A DNA stretch of 64,000 nucleotides from Bdellovibrionales bacterium GWA1_52_35 (GTDB taxonomy: Bacteria; Bdellovibrionota; UBA1018), in NCBI GenBank assembly GCA_001769805.1, contig MEPO01000028.1:26035-90034 (forward strand), given 5' to 3'. Shown piece after piece: positions 9,716 through 19,032 of the stretch. A program made the position numbers and the translations under genes. The first letter of the stretch is position 1, and each line of letters opens with the position of its first letter. The notes below the pieces were generated by a model that was not told the DNA's origin, searched no databases, and worked only from the letters and a program-made list of their open reading frames with translations.

Positions 9716-9985
9716 CTACGAACAGCGTAAGCAACGCAAAATTGATTTTTTTGCGCGGATACGGAGTCGGACAAGTTGAATTCCGATGATGACTTGTCCG
9801 ACGCACCACGTCCAAATCACCCAGTGAAGAGACGGGTTCGTGCGAATGCGATCTATCACCAGAAGGAATGCGACAAAACTGATTGCGAACAGTATTTGGG
9901 TTTTCACCGGATAAGGGGCGAGAGGACGGAAGACCATCTCGGCTCCGCAGCGTGGACATTTTTCAGAACTGTTTTGCAAGGTCAT
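9716..9985 (-). CDS. small zinc-ribbon membrane protein
   Basis: About 89 residues, not recognised as a named family. It has an N-terminal CPRCGAE pair, two hydrophobic segments (ILFAISFVAFLLVI and WVIWTWCVGQVIIGIQLV) and a C-terminal CLRCS pair. The four cysteines would make a zinc ribbon split across a two-span membrane hairpin. The start (ATG 9985) overlaps the 3' end of kdsD by 23 nt, suggesting co-transcription and coupling. An upstream in-frame ATG at 10015 is possible. The AAGGA lies 13 nt from the chosen start, so the start is uncertain. Regular hydrophobic spans and paired CxxC motifs argue against a chance frame. Confidence 0.6.
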   Translation of the reverse strand: MTLQNSSEKCPRCGAEMVFRPLAPYPVKTQILFAISFVAFLLVIDRIRTNPSLHWVIWTWCVGQVIIGIQLVRLRIRAKKSILRCLRCS

Positions 9986-10970
9986 GTACGCGGACCAATC
10001 CTTCCCAATTCCCATCGGTATCGACCACCGGTAGAACGCTGATCTGGCTGGGTCTGTTCTCCATCAGATCCAGGGCAGTTCGAGCCAGCTCTTGAGGTGT
10101 GATGGTCGCCGGACGGACGGTCATCACTTCGGAGGCCTTCATTTCAAAAAAGCGTTCCTTGTGTTTCAGCGCCCGGCGAATGTCGCCATCAGTAATAATA
10201 CCCAGCAGTTTTTTCTCACTGACGACCAAAACGCCACCCAGTTTCTTCTGGGTCGAAATCGTGATCACCTCGTCCATGGAGGCGTTCTCGGAAACAGTCC
10301 CGACATCCTCGCCCCGGTGCATGACATCACTGACTTTGAGATTCAGCCGGTTTCCCAGCGAACCCCCCGGATGAAAAGCCGCGAAGGCAGCGGCATCGAA
10401 ACCACGGAGCTGCATCAGTGCCAGGGCCAGAGCGTCCCCCACTGCAAGCGCGAGGGTGGTGCTGGTCGTCGGGGCCAGATTATGCGGGCAGGCTTCCTGT
10501 CCGACGAAGGTATCGATCCAAACTTCGGTTTCTTTGGCGAGACGGGAATTCTTGCTGCCGCAAATGGCGATCACCGGGACACTCAGGTTCTTGAGCGAAG
10601 GAAGCAGTCGGACGACCTCATCCGTATTGCCCGTATGGCTCAGCGCGAGGACAGCATCTTTTTTGGTGATCAGACCGAGATCTCCATGGAGACCTTCTGC
10701 AGGGTGCAGGAAAACCGCGAGACTGCCCGTACTGCAGAGAGTGGCAGCGATCTTCTGTCCCACCTTTCCCGATTTACCGATTCCGGTGACGATGATCTTT
10801 CCGCCGCTGTTCAAAGATGTATTCAGAACTTCGATCGCGCGTCGAAAGCGTTCTGAAGACTGGGGATCTTTGCTAGTACGTTCAGCACAATCGAGAATCG
10901 CCTGACCTTCAAGTCGGAGCACGCGCAATATTTCATTCAGAACATCAAAAGACCGCTTGGAGGGAGTCAT
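9963..10970 (-). CDS. kdsD: D-arabinose 5-phosphate isomerase (SIS + two CBS domains)
   Basis: This enzyme interconverts ribulose 5-phosphate and arabinose 5-phosphate, the first step to Kdo and so to lipopolysaccharide. An N-terminal SIS domain holds the motifs TGIGKSG, SHTGNTDE and PTTSTT; two CBS repeats follow. The length of about 335 residues fits KdsD/KpsF. The ATG at 10970 has GGAG directly against it; an in-frame TTG at 11006 would add 12 residues and cannot be excluded. Other Kdo genes are not in the window. The downstream small membrane protein overlaps its end. It shows that the organism makes LPS. Confidence 0.93.
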   Translation of the reverse strand: MTPSKRSFDVLNEILRVLRLEGQAILDCAERTSKDPQSSERFRRAIEVLNTSLNSGGKIIVTGIGKSGKVGQKIAATLCSTGSLAVFLHPAEGLHGDLGLITKKDAVLALSHTGNTDEVVRLLPSLKNLSVPVIAICGSKNSRLAKETEVWIDTFVGQEACPHNLAPTTSTTLALAVGDALALALMQLRGFDAAAFAAFHPGGSLGNRLNLKVSDVMHRGEDVGTVSENASMDEVITISTQKKLGGVLVVSEKKLLGIITDGDIRRALKHKERFFEMKASEVMTVRPATITPQELARTALDLMENRPSQISVLPVVDTDGNWEGLVRVHDLAKQF

Positions 10971-11030
10971 CTCCTTCGTTTTGCACCGGTCATTGACAAA
11001 GCGCAACGTGTTTCTGTACCCTGGATTTGA

Positions 11031-11582
11031 ATGCTGAGCAGCCGGCCGATTTGCCTGATTTTAGCCGTTCTTGTGTGGGGCGCCGTGGGCGCCTTGAACG
11101 GTGGTTGCGTGAGCGCTTATAAAAAAAGCGTGGGCAGCGATACGTCCCAGGTCTTTAGGCGGATTTATCTGACGGATTTCAATACCGCCTGGCAGTCGGT
11201 TCGTGATTCGTTGCAGAACAGTCCGATCGATATCGAGGTCCGCGACGCCGGTTATCTCCAGACCAAATGGACTGATAATACCTCCGAAAAAAACTTCACG
11301 GATTCATTCGCTGGTGCGGATGCCTATTTGAAGGCGCAATACCGGTTCCGGGTGACGGTTGCGAAGGGCTTTTATAACGGCAAGCCTTCAATCAAGGTGA
11401 GTGTCCAGAAAGACCAGCTCGTGCAACGCGATGTTCTGGAAGGCTGGAAGCCGGTGGAAACCGATTCGTATGATGAGAACACGCTTCTTTACCGGATCGG
11501 CCGCATCATCCTGATCAAAACCAAGCTCGCCCAAATTGAAGAGGAGCGTTCAAAACGCGAGATGGAAAATTCGGAATTTTAG
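11031..11582 (+). CDS. probable lipoprotein, BamC-like in outline, function unknown
   Basis: A 183-residue protein with a signal sequence ending ALNGGC (Cys26), an imperfect lipobox. A mixed alpha/beta body begins DFNTAWQSVRDSL, the pattern seen in NlpB/BamC-type lipoproteins where a conserved helix precedes strands; this likeness is suggestive only. It ends in a charged helix. It is divergent from kdsD, with only about 60 nt between the starts. A perfect TTGACA lies at 10993-10998, but the matching -10 is poor. The ribosome site is weak (GGA 7 nt upstream). A terminator-like hairpin follows at 11593. Confidence 0.75.
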   Translation: MLSSRPICLILAVLVWGAVGALNGGCVSAYKKSVGSDTSQVFRRIYLTDFNTAWQSVRDSLQNSPIDIEVRDAGYLQTKWTDNTSEKNFTDSFAGADAYLKAQYRFRVTVAKGFYNGKPSIKVSVQKDQLVQRDVLEGWKPVETDSYDENTLLYRIGRIILIKTKLAQIEEERSKREMENSEF

Positions 11583-11592
11583 GCAGCTTCTG

Positions 11593-11637
11593 CCGGGTAC
11601 CCGGAAGGAACCAGGCAAAACCTACCCGGGCTTTTTC
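11593..11637 (+). terminator. probable rho-independent terminator
   Basis: CCGGGTA (11593-11599) pairs with TACCCGG (11623-11629) and is followed by GCTTTTTCT. The loop is long (23 nt) but contains a further CCGG self-pairing. It lies 10 nt after the lipoprotein stop. Confidence 0.55.
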
Positions 11638-11771
11638 TAGCTAAATCCGGGTCTTTTCGACAGATTGAAAATAAACCTTTAATTCCAATTCTGGATTTTA
11701 GTGACCGAGTCAGGCATTTGACGGTTTTTTTGGTACGTGGCTTGCTGTGTAAGAATATTGGAGGCCAGTGA

Positions 11772-13814
11772 ATGTCCAGTGTCTCGCCATCCGATGGCGG
11801 CTATCAATATTACCAGCGAACGGTCACCGAGTTGGAGGACGAGCTTGCAAAGGAAGTCCGCCGTGCCCGGGAGCGTGAAGAATCGGGTGCGGCCAGACTG
11901 GAGCAGAATTACAAGGATGAACTCGCCAAGCGCGACCGGGACCTTGAGGATACCGTCAATTCAATAAAGAAGAATTCGGATCGTTACGTTGCCAGCGAGC
12001 GCGCCAATGCGCGCGCGGAAGTGGACGAACTGAAGGCCAAAACGTACGATCGGAACGGACGTTACAATTCGGAGGCAAGTGCGCTTGCGCGCCAGCTCGC
12101 CGAACAGGAACGGGCGCACGAGACTGTGGAGGACCGCAACCGGACCCGGATGAATGAAGCACAGGAAGACAGCAGTCGTCGGACTGAAGAGCTGCACAAG
12201 GAATATGAAGGCAAGCTCGAAAAAGCCGTGACCGACACGCGCAAGTCGATTCTGGAAAGCACGGGCAAGACTTCTGAAGAGCGGAATCACGAGAACGAAA
12301 ACACCCGGCTCGAAATCCAGAAACGCTACGATAAGATGGACCGCGAGCGGATCGAAGAAGTCAATATGCAGAGGCGTCGTTTCGAAGCCGCTTACGGAGA
12401 GACCGAGCGGGATCAGGAGCACCGGACCAAAGGGTTGCTCGAGACCTCGCAGAAAATGTTGCAGACCCGGCGCGATGATGATCAGAAGCGGATCGAACGC
12501 GATACGAAGCGCCTGACCGAAAGTCACGAGAACGAGACCAAGCTGCTCCGTTCGCAGGTTTCGCTTCTTGCGGATCAGGGGAAGGACTACGTCAAGGGGA
12601 AGGCCGAGGGGGTTTCTGAAGCCGTCAAGCAATATGAAGATGATTGGCGCGATCGCGTGAAAATGACCGCCAATGCTTACGAAAATGAAATTTCCAGCCT
12701 GAAGGACCAGGCCAAGAAGTCGGATATCTATTTCAACCATCTGAACACGGAAAGTCTGCGTGACAAGGATGCCTACTTTGCCAAGCTTCTTGCGCGGCAG
12801 GGGCTTGAGAGCCATCAAAGGGAAAAATCACTTGAAAACACCTTCAACAAGGACCGGGAGCAAATTGAAAAAAAGTTGAGCGAAGAGAGATCCCAGTCCA
12901 AGAAGCAACTGAATGCCGAGCTGAAAGACGCTGATCGTCTGCGGGCGACCGCCCTCGAAAATCAGGCCAAGACGTACCAGGAGCAGATGCAGAGGCAGCG
13001 GGTCAACAACAATGAAAAGCTCGATAAGCTCGAAAGTTCGCTGAAGGGCATCCAGACTTCTAGTGATGCATCGGATATATCCCCGGCAGCTGAAAGTGCC
13101 GTAAGGAAGAGCATCAATTCAGAATACGAGAAGAACTTCAATGAGGAGCGGGAGCGCAACAAGCGGTCCACTGAAAGCATCCGGCAGGAATATTCATCCC
13201 GGGTCAGGGATGCGCTGGAGCAGGGCGAGGCGGTCAAGACCCGGTTGACCCGGGCCCATGCCTCAGAAAACAATCTGGAACGCATGCAGTTTCTGGATCA
13301 CGTGACCGATGTACTTGAAGACAAAAATTCGGCCGTCAACGCCAAAGAGGCGGATTCCCGTCGGCAGGCTGACCTGGCCCAGAAAAATGTGGCGCAATAT
13401 ATCGAAAAGCAGCGGCGGGAATTTGAGGAAATAGCGCGGACCCAGAAGGAAGAGTCGAGTACCCGGTTGATGTCTGTTCAGCAGCAGGCAAATTTTAACA
13501 TGAAAATGGCACAGAGAGCTTTCGCTGCGAAGCAAAATGAGATAGTCCGGGAGTACGACAAAAAGCTCACGGATCAGAAGCGGGAATACGACGACCGTCT
13601 GGATGAGATGAAATCTCAAAGTCATCAGGCGGTCAGGGATGCGGATCGAAGGAACAAGCTGGCGCTCGACGAGCAGCAGCGGATGTTTGATCAGCGATTG
13701 TCTCAGTTGGAAGTCCAGCATAAAGAACGCGAGCGCTACATCACGGAAAACTATCAGGAAGACCTGGAGAAAGTGAAGCGTTCCAATGCTCTCCTCATTC
13801 AAAAGAAGAGTTAA
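11772..13814 (+). CDS. long cytosolic coiled-coil protein, function unknown
   Basis: A 680-residue protein that is almost wholly charged alpha helix: Glu, Lys, Arg, Gln and Asp dominate. There is no cysteine, one tryptophan (in YEDDWRD), no signal peptide and no membrane span. After the first 15 residues (Ser/Gly/Tyr-rich) heptad-like helix runs to the C-terminus, broken only near residues 425-445 by a Ser/Asp/Pro stretch (SSDASDISPAAES). This rod-hinge-rod layout is that of filament-forming or scaffold proteins such as crescentin or Bdellovibrio Ccrp; homology cannot be claimed from composition. GGAGG 7 nt before the ATG fixes the start. Its last 29 nt overlap pyruvate kinase. Confidence 0.85.
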   Translation: MSSVSPSDGGYQYYQRTVTELEDELAKEVRRAREREESGAARLEQNYKDELAKRDRDLEDTVNSIKKNSDRYVASERANARAEVDELKAKTYDRNGRYNSEASALARQLAEQERAHETVEDRNRTRMNEAQEDSSRRTEELHKEYEGKLEKAVTDTRKSILESTGKTSEERNHENENTRLEIQKRYDKMDRERIEEVNMQRRRFEAAYGETERDQEHRTKGLLETSQKMLQTRRDDDQKRIERDTKRLTESHENETKLLRSQVSLLADQGKDYVKGKAEGVSEAVKQYEDDWRDRVKMTANAYENEISSLKDQAKKSDIYFNHLNTESLRDKDAYFAKLLARQGLESHQREKSLENTFNKDREQIEKKLSEERSQSKKQLNAELKDADRLRATALENQAKTYQEQMQRQRVNNNEKLDKLESSLKGIQTSSDASDISPAAESAVRKSINSEYEKNFNEERERNKRSTESIRQEYSSRVRDALEQGEAVKTRLTRAHASENNLERMQFLDHVTDVLEDKNSAVNAKEADSRRQADLAQKNVAQYIEKQRREFEEIARTQKEESSTRLMSVQQQANFNMKMAQRAFAAKQNEIVREYDKKLTDQKREYDDRLDEMKSQSHQAVRDADRRNKLALDEQQRMFDQRLSQLEVQHKERERYITENYQEDLEKVKRSNALLIQKKS

Positions 13815-15264
13815 AATAGTTGCTACCCTGGGGCCCTCGACCTGTTCCCTGCAGCAGATCTCCGGGCTGGTGAGCGATGGTCTGGACGTGGCCCGGTTAA
13901 ATTTCAGCCACGGCAGCCATGATTTTCATCGCGAGCTGTTCAGGAATGTCCGCGAGGCCGCGTCCCAGGCGGATCGTCATGTCGCAATCATGCAGGACCT
14001 GCAAGGTCCCAAGCTGCGGGTCGGGAAAGTGAAAGCCGGCGGCCTGGAGCTCAAAGCAGGGGATCATCTTCTGCTTTTCCCCGAAGGCGCGGAGCCGAGG
14101 AGCTCGCTGCAGGGGCGAATTGCCGTGCCGATTTCAGCGGAGATAGCGCACGCCATTGCCGCTGATCTTGAAAAGGGCGCGAGAATACTTTTTGATGACG
14201 GACGAATTGCAACCCGGGTTATCGAAGTCCGGGCTCCGGAAGTTGTCGTGGAAGTCGAGCTGGGCGGGCGCCTCACCGATCATAAAGGCATGAATCTGCC
14301 CGGCACACCTTTGTCGATGCCCTGCCTTTCGGAAAAGGACCTCGCTGATTTGAAATTTGGGCTCGAGCAGGGCGCGGATGCGGTTGCGCTTTCGTTTGTC
14401 CGTTCAGTCAAAGACATTGAAATTCTGCGGCAAGAGATCCGGAAGGTGACGAATAACCCGCCTCTGGTGATCGCCAAAATTGAACGCGAAGAGGCAATTG
14501 AAGAGCAGGATGCGATCGTCGCGGCGACGGATGGCATCCTGATCGCCCGGGGCGACATGGCCGTTGAAATCGGACCCGAGCGCGTTCCTTCGGTTCAGAA
14601 GTCGCTGATTCGCGCCTGCAATGAGCGGGGTGTGCCGGTGATCACCGCCACGCAGATGCTGGAATCCATGATCAGTGCTCCGACTCCCACCCGCGCTGAA
14701 GCGAGCGATGTGGCCAACGCCGTTTTCGACGGAACCGATGCAGTGATGCTTTCGGGTGAAACCGCCGCCGGACAGTATCCGAGGGAAGCCCTCCAGACTA
14801 TGGTGCGAATCATTCAGAATGCGGAACACTGGAAGGGTGATTACTCCGCTCATCGTGAAGCTCTTCCAATCGAAGGTTCAGTACTGGACGCCATTGAGGC
14901 GAGCGCCGCGTTTTCCGCCAAACAGGTCGGTGCCGTGGCGATCGCCTGTATCAGCAATTCCGGGCTTGCCGTGCGCACTCTTGCAAAGTTCCGGCCCGAT
15001 GTTCCTGTTCTTGCGGTTTTGGATGATGCGGCCATTTTACGGAAGCTCGCTTTCATCTGGGGTGTTCGTGGAGCCGTAATTCCCAAGTTGGTACCCACCG
15101 ACGATTTGTTCTCGGTTGTGGAAAAAATGTTTATCACTCGTGGGTGGGCCCAGCTTGGTGATCTGGTCGTCGTGACTGCCGGTATTCCAACCCTCAGACG
15201 CGGCACCACCAATATGATGAAGGTGCATCGAATCGGCTCGGCTAATGGTTTGCATCACACATAG
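13786..15264 (+). CDS. pyk: pyruvate kinase
   Basis: A 492-residue enzyme converting phosphoenolpyruvate and ADP to pyruvate and ATP. Diagnostic segments are present: RLNFSHGSHDFH, DLQGPKLRVG, the IARGDMAVEIG magnesium site and the MLESM...PTRAEASDVANA signature, then a full C-terminal domain. The only sensible start, ATG 13786, lies inside the end of the coiled-coil gene (29-nt overlap), so expression is probably coupled to it. No second pyk-type gene is in the window. mutS follows after 5 nt. Confidence 0.97.
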   Translation: MLSSFKRRVKIVATLGPSTCSLQQISGLVSDGLDVARLNFSHGSHDFHRELFRNVREAASQADRHVAIMQDLQGPKLRVGKVKAGGLELKAGDHLLLFPEGAEPRSSLQGRIAVPISAEIAHAIAADLEKGARILFDDGRIATRVIEVRAPEVVVEVELGGRLTDHKGMNLPGTPLSMPCLSEKDLADLKFGLEQGADAVALSFVRSVKDIEILRQEIRKVTNNPPLVIAKIEREEAIEEQDAIVAATDGILIARGDMAVEIGPERVPSVQKSLIRACNERGVPVITATQMLESMISAPTPTRAEASDVANAVFDGTDAVMLSGETAAGQYPREALQTMVRIIQNAEHWKGDYSAHREALPIEGSVLDAIEASAAFSAKQVGAVAIACISNSGLAVRTLAKFRPDVPVLAVLDDAAILRKLAFIWGVRGAVIPKLVPTDDLFSVVEKMFITRGWAQLGDLVVVTAGIPTLRRGTTNMMKVHRIGSANGLHHT

Positions 15265-15269
15265 GATAA

Positions 15270-17990
15270 ATGATGTCGACCGGAGCAGATGAAAAGGATG
15301 CAAGCACGCCACTCATGAAGCAGTTCTGGGAGTTGAAATCCCAGGCCGGTGATGCGCTCCTGCTTTTTCGCATGGGAGATTTTTACGAGCTCTTCGGTCC
15401 AGACGCGATCGAGGCAGCACGAATCCTGGAAATTACCCTCACAAGCAGGGATAAAAACAAGCCTCACCCCGTACCCATGTGCGGAGTTCCTCATCACAGC
15501 GTGCAGAGTTATATCCAGAAGTTGCTGCGCTCCGGGAAAAAAGTCGCGATCGGCGAACAAATGGAGGATCCCGCTGCGCTCAAAGCCGGCAGCAAGCTGG
15601 TCCGTCGCGCCGTCGTGAGAACCTTTACGCCGGGTATTCATTTTGATTCCGAAGGCGCCGAGGCGAATTACCTGGGTGTCATTGTCCCGGGGCGCCCGGG
15701 TGTCTGGGCTCTGGCCTGTCTGGATGCCGCTACAGGCGAAGCCCTGATCAGTGAGGAAATTTCCGGTGAAGCGCTTGAAGCGGAAGCCGGCGGGCTGCCG
15801 ATCCGGCACGTTCTGGTGCTTGGAGAAAAGCAGCACTGGGAAGGTAAAGTCGGAGCAGCCGCAGGGGTTTTGTTTGAGAGCCTGCCCACGAATTATCTTT
15901 CGATCGAGCAGGCCAGTGACGCTTTGAAAAAGCATTATGACCTGGAACAGCTCTCTGGCTTGGCATCTTCTGAAACCGCACTTCGCGCCCTCGGAATTGC
16001 CGTCGTCTATACCTTGCGCAGTCAGCAGCAGGCTCAACTGAGTCATCTCAGGTTGCCGGTACCGCTTCGCAAACCCAGCACCCTGGTGCTGGGCCCCCGA
16101 ACCGCGCAACATCTGGACCTGATCAGCCTAGGGGGACAGGATACAACCCCCACGCTTTATCAGCTGATCAATCGAACGAGTTCCGCCCTGGGTGCGAGAA
16201 CCTTGCGCCAATGGCTCCTCGCACCGCTGCGCGACGTCGGCGAGATCTCCGCAAGACAAGCCGGTGTCCGCGAATTTGCAAACGGAAGCGAAGCCGGGAT
16301 ACGGGTTTTTTCAAAATTATTGAGCGAAGTCTACGATCTGGAGCGGATCATGGGGCGCGTGAATGCGAACCTCGCGAATCCGCGCGATACCCTTGCGCTC
16401 GGCAGGACCTTGAGCGTTCTTCCGGGGTTGGTTCATCTTCTTTCGAATTTCCAGGCTCCGGGTCTTTTGGAGCTAAAAAAACGCACGGCTCGCCTTGCCG
16501 CTGAACTTCAGGAGCTGGCACTGAGGATCACCACGCAGCAAGAGGACGAAGCACCGTTTGTAACGCGGGACGGCGGCATTTTCAAATCGGGTGTGGACCC
16601 CGAACTGGACCGATTGCTTTCGCTCAGTAAAAACGGCCAACTCTGGCTCGTGGAACTCGAGGCGCGGGAACGGGCGGCCACCGGTATTTCGACGCTCAAG
16701 GTGCGCTACAACCGCGTCTTTGGCTATTACATCGAAGTGACGCAAACCCATTTGAAAAATGTGCCTGCCCATTACCAACGCAAACAGACCACCGTGGGTT
16801 CCGAGCGCTTTTTCACGGAAGAGTTGAAAAAATTCGAAGACGATTTTGTCAATGCCTCAACTCGCCAGAAGGCATTGGAACAGGAATTGTTCCAGGCCCT
16901 GCTCACCACGATTCAATCGAAAACGGCTCCGGTCATGGAAGCCGCCGCCGTGCTGGGTGAAGTCGATTCCAATATCGCTTTGGCAAAACTTGCGTTGGAG
17001 CCCGGCTGGAATTTTCCGGAGATCAATGATTCGCTGGAGCTGGTGATCGAAGCAGGCCGCCATCCACTCGTCGACGTGGCGATGCGGGGGGGCTTTGTTC
17101 CTAATGATCTGAATCTGGGGACCGAGCCTGCAGGGGTGCGAACTCTGATTATCACGGGCCCGAACATGGGTGGCAAATCGACGATCATGCGGCAGACTGC
17201 GTTGATTGTGGTACTCGGTCAGATGGGCGCGCCCGTGCCGGCACTCCAAGCGCGATGGGGAGCGGTCTCCTCTTTATATACGAGAATTGGTGCCCACGAC
17301 GCGATCGCCCGGGGCCAAAGTACGTTCATGGTGGAAATGAGTGAACTCGCCCATATTCTGAACTACGCGGATCAGCACTCTTTGATCATCCTCGACGAAA
17401 TCGGTCGAGGAACCAGCACTTATGATGGAATGAGCGTGGCTTGGGCTGCACTGGAATGGCTTTGCACGCGAATACGCGCTCGGACGTTGTTTGCAACCCA
17501 TTACCATGAGCTGACCCGTCTCAGTGCGACTTTGCCCGCAACCGGCAATGCACATCTGGCCGTTGAAGGAACCCGCGCTTTGCGCGGGGGCTCGCTGCGG
17601 TTCCTTTATAAATTGAAGGACGGACCCACGAATGAAAGTTTCGGTATTCATGTCGCGCAGATCGCCGGTTTGCCCAAAGCGGTCGTTCAGCGCGCCTGGG
17701 GAGTTCTTGAGGAATTGGAATCTCATGCGCCTCAAGGCGGGACGGGGTCCCATATCCCAGGTCAATTGTCGCTTTTTGGTTCACTCTCAAAATCCGAAGA
17801 TGATGCCTCCGTTCCGGCTGCACCCGAAGAGATCGTGCCCCATCCGGTCCTCTTGGAATTGGAAAATGCCGATGTGAACGGCATGACTCCGATTCAGGCG
17901 CTCAATCTCATTGCAAAGCTTCGGGAAATGTCTCTCGAAGCTTCTTCAGGGTCCGGCGCAGAGCCGAGCCGAAAGCCAGGCCGGGAGTAG
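15270..17990 (+). CDS. mutS: DNA mismatch repair ATPase MutS
   Basis: A 906-residue MutS that recognises mismatches and small loops. The mismatch-wedge motif GDFYE is at 36-40. The connector, core and clamp regions are of normal length. The ATPase has TGPNMGGKST at about 629-638, the LDEIGRGTST Walker B and signature at about 706-715 and ATHYHEL near 742. A C-terminal tail beyond the ATPase is present. Tandem ATG codons lie at 15270 and 15273, with GGATAA upstream favouring the second. The final 83 nt run antisense to the end of mutY. MutL is not in the window. Confidence 0.97.
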   Translation: MMSTGADEKDASTPLMKQFWELKSQAGDALLLFRMGDFYELFGPDAIEAARILEITLTSRDKNKPHPVPMCGVPHHSVQSYIQKLLRSGKKVAIGEQMEDPAALKAGSKLVRRAVVRTFTPGIHFDSEGAEANYLGVIVPGRPGVWALACLDAATGEALISEEISGEALEAEAGGLPIRHVLVLGEKQHWEGKVGAAAGVLFESLPTNYLSIEQASDALKKHYDLEQLSGLASSETALRALGIAVVYTLRSQQQAQLSHLRLPVPLRKPSTLVLGPRTAQHLDLISLGGQDTTPTLYQLINRTSSALGARTLRQWLLAPLRDVGEISARQAGVREFANGSEAGIRVFSKLLSEVYDLERIMGRVNANLANPRDTLALGRTLSVLPGLVHLLSNFQAPGLLELKKRTARLAAELQELALRITTQQEDEAPFVTRDGGIFKSGVDPELDRLLSLSKNGQLWLVELEARERAATGISTLKVRYNRVFGYYIEVTQTHLKNVPAHYQRKQTTVGSERFFTEELKKFEDDFVNASTRQKALEQELFQALLTTIQSKTAPVMEAAAVLGEVDSNIALAKLALEPGWNFPEINDSLELVIEAGRHPLVDVAMRGGFVPNDLNLGTEPAGVRTLIITGPNMGGKSTIMRQTALIVVLGQMGAPVPALQARWGAVSSLYTRIGAHDAIARGQSTFMVEMSELAHILNYADQHSLIILDEIGRGTSTYDGMSVAWAALEWLCTRIRARTLFATHYHELTRLSATLPATGNAHLAVEGTRALRGGSLRFLYKLKDGPTNESFGIHVAQIAGLPKAVVQRAWGVLEELESHAPQGGTGSHIPGQLSLFGSLSKSEDDASVPAAPEEIVPHPVLLELENADVNGMTPIQALNLIAKLREMSLEASSGSGAEPSRKPGRE

Positions 17991-19002
17991 AAGCCGAAAT
18001 CCACTGAAAGCCCTGGGGTACTTTGCCGCAGAAGCGGGCGCCGCTGCCCTGTATCAGGTGAGTGGTTCTGGAAATTTTGTGACGTGTGACAATGTGGCGG
18101 GTTTCGATCCTGCCCAGAGACTTCCACGATGTCCTTGCCGAGAAGCGCGGGAAAATATTCTCGAGTTCCTGGCGGTTCGGAAGATCCCAGAGTCCTGCCC
18201 GCCACTCTCCAGGTAAACGCTTTCGTACAAGAATTTGCGTTTGCGTTTCATTGGCTATCAGACAGTAGAGTTCTTCTTGGATCTGCAGCCAGATTTTCTT
18301 TTTACGCGCTGTCGGAAAATTTTCGGGATCGCCTTTGCTGCGGGCCTGGCAAAAAGATTTCAAGGGACAGGTCTGGCATGCTGGTTTTTTCGGACTGCAG
18401 ACAGTCGCTCCGAGTTCCATGAGAGCCTGATTCAAAATACTGGGCGCGATCTTTTTTTCAAAAGCGGATTTTACAAAAAAGTCTGCAGCCCGCCAAAGCA
18501 GTTTTTTGTCTGAGTTCCGGTAAACGCGTGAAAGAACCCGCTCCACGTTTCCATCCAGAATGGGTTCAGGCTGATTCAAGGCGATCGAGAGAATCGCGCC
18601 CGCGGTATAATTTCCGATTCCGGGAAGTTCGAGCCAGGTTTCGCGGTCTTTGGGAAAACCCCGGGCCCCAATCAAAATAGCCGTCCGGTGGAGATTTCTC
18701 GCGCGGGAATAGTAGCCCAGTCCCGCCCATTGCGAGAGGACCTCGTCTTCAGAGGATTGGGCAAGCGTTTCAATATCCGGAAAGCGAGTCAGAAAACGTT
18801 CGAAATATGGGATAACCGTGGCGACCTGGGTTTGCTGCAACATGATTTCCGAGATCCAGACCCGGTAAAGCGTGGGCTTGTCCCGCCAGGGCAGAATCCT
18901 GCGACGCCGTTCAAACCAGTCTTCCAGACGCCGAAGCGTGCCAAAAAATTGACTGTTTTTCTTTTTGATAAACTTGCTCACTGCGCATCCATCCCATAAC
19001 AT
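17908..19002 (-). CDS. mutY: A/G-specific adenine DNA glycosylase MutY
   Basis: This enzyme removes adenine opposite 8-oxoguanine. Numbered from ATG 19002 (364 residues): catalytic Glu52 in SEIMLQQTQ, helix-hairpin-helix LPGIGNYTAGA, catalytic Asp150 in ILDGNVER, and a 4Fe-4S cluster of C-x6-C-x2-C-x5-C (Cys202, 209, 212, 218). A NUDIX-like C-terminal 8-oxoG recognition domain follows. AGGGA lies 2 nt from ATG 19002; a GTG at 18981 with better spacing, or a TTG at 19017, are alternatives. Its 3' end overlaps the convergent mutS by 83 nt. Two genes of separate repair pathways thus share antisense sequence. Confidence 0.93.
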   Translation of the reverse strand: MLWDGCAVSKFIKKKNSQFFGTLRRLEDWFERRRRILPWRDKPTLYRVWISEIMLQQTQVATVIPYFERFLTRFPDIETLAQSSEDEVLSQWAGLGYYSRARNLHRTAILIGARGFPKDRETWLELPGIGNYTAGAILSIALNQPEPILDGNVERVLSRVYRNSDKKLLWRAADFFVKSAFEKKIAPSILNQALMELGATVCSPKKPACQTCPLKSFCQARSKGDPENFPTARKKKIWLQIQEELYCLIANETQTQILVRKRLPGEWRAGLWDLPNRQELENIFPRFSARTSWKSLGRIETRHIVTRHKISRTTHLIQGSGARFCGKVPQGFQWISASTPGLAFGSALRRTLKKLRETFPEALQ

Positions 19003-19032
19003 TTCCCTAGGCAGCAAGAAGGAATTTCCAGG

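Noticed and set aside
9681..9959. 92-codon minus-strand frame after kdsD
   Set aside because: It overlaps the zinc-ribbon membrane protein in another frame and has no hydrophobic pattern or motif, while the chosen frame has both.
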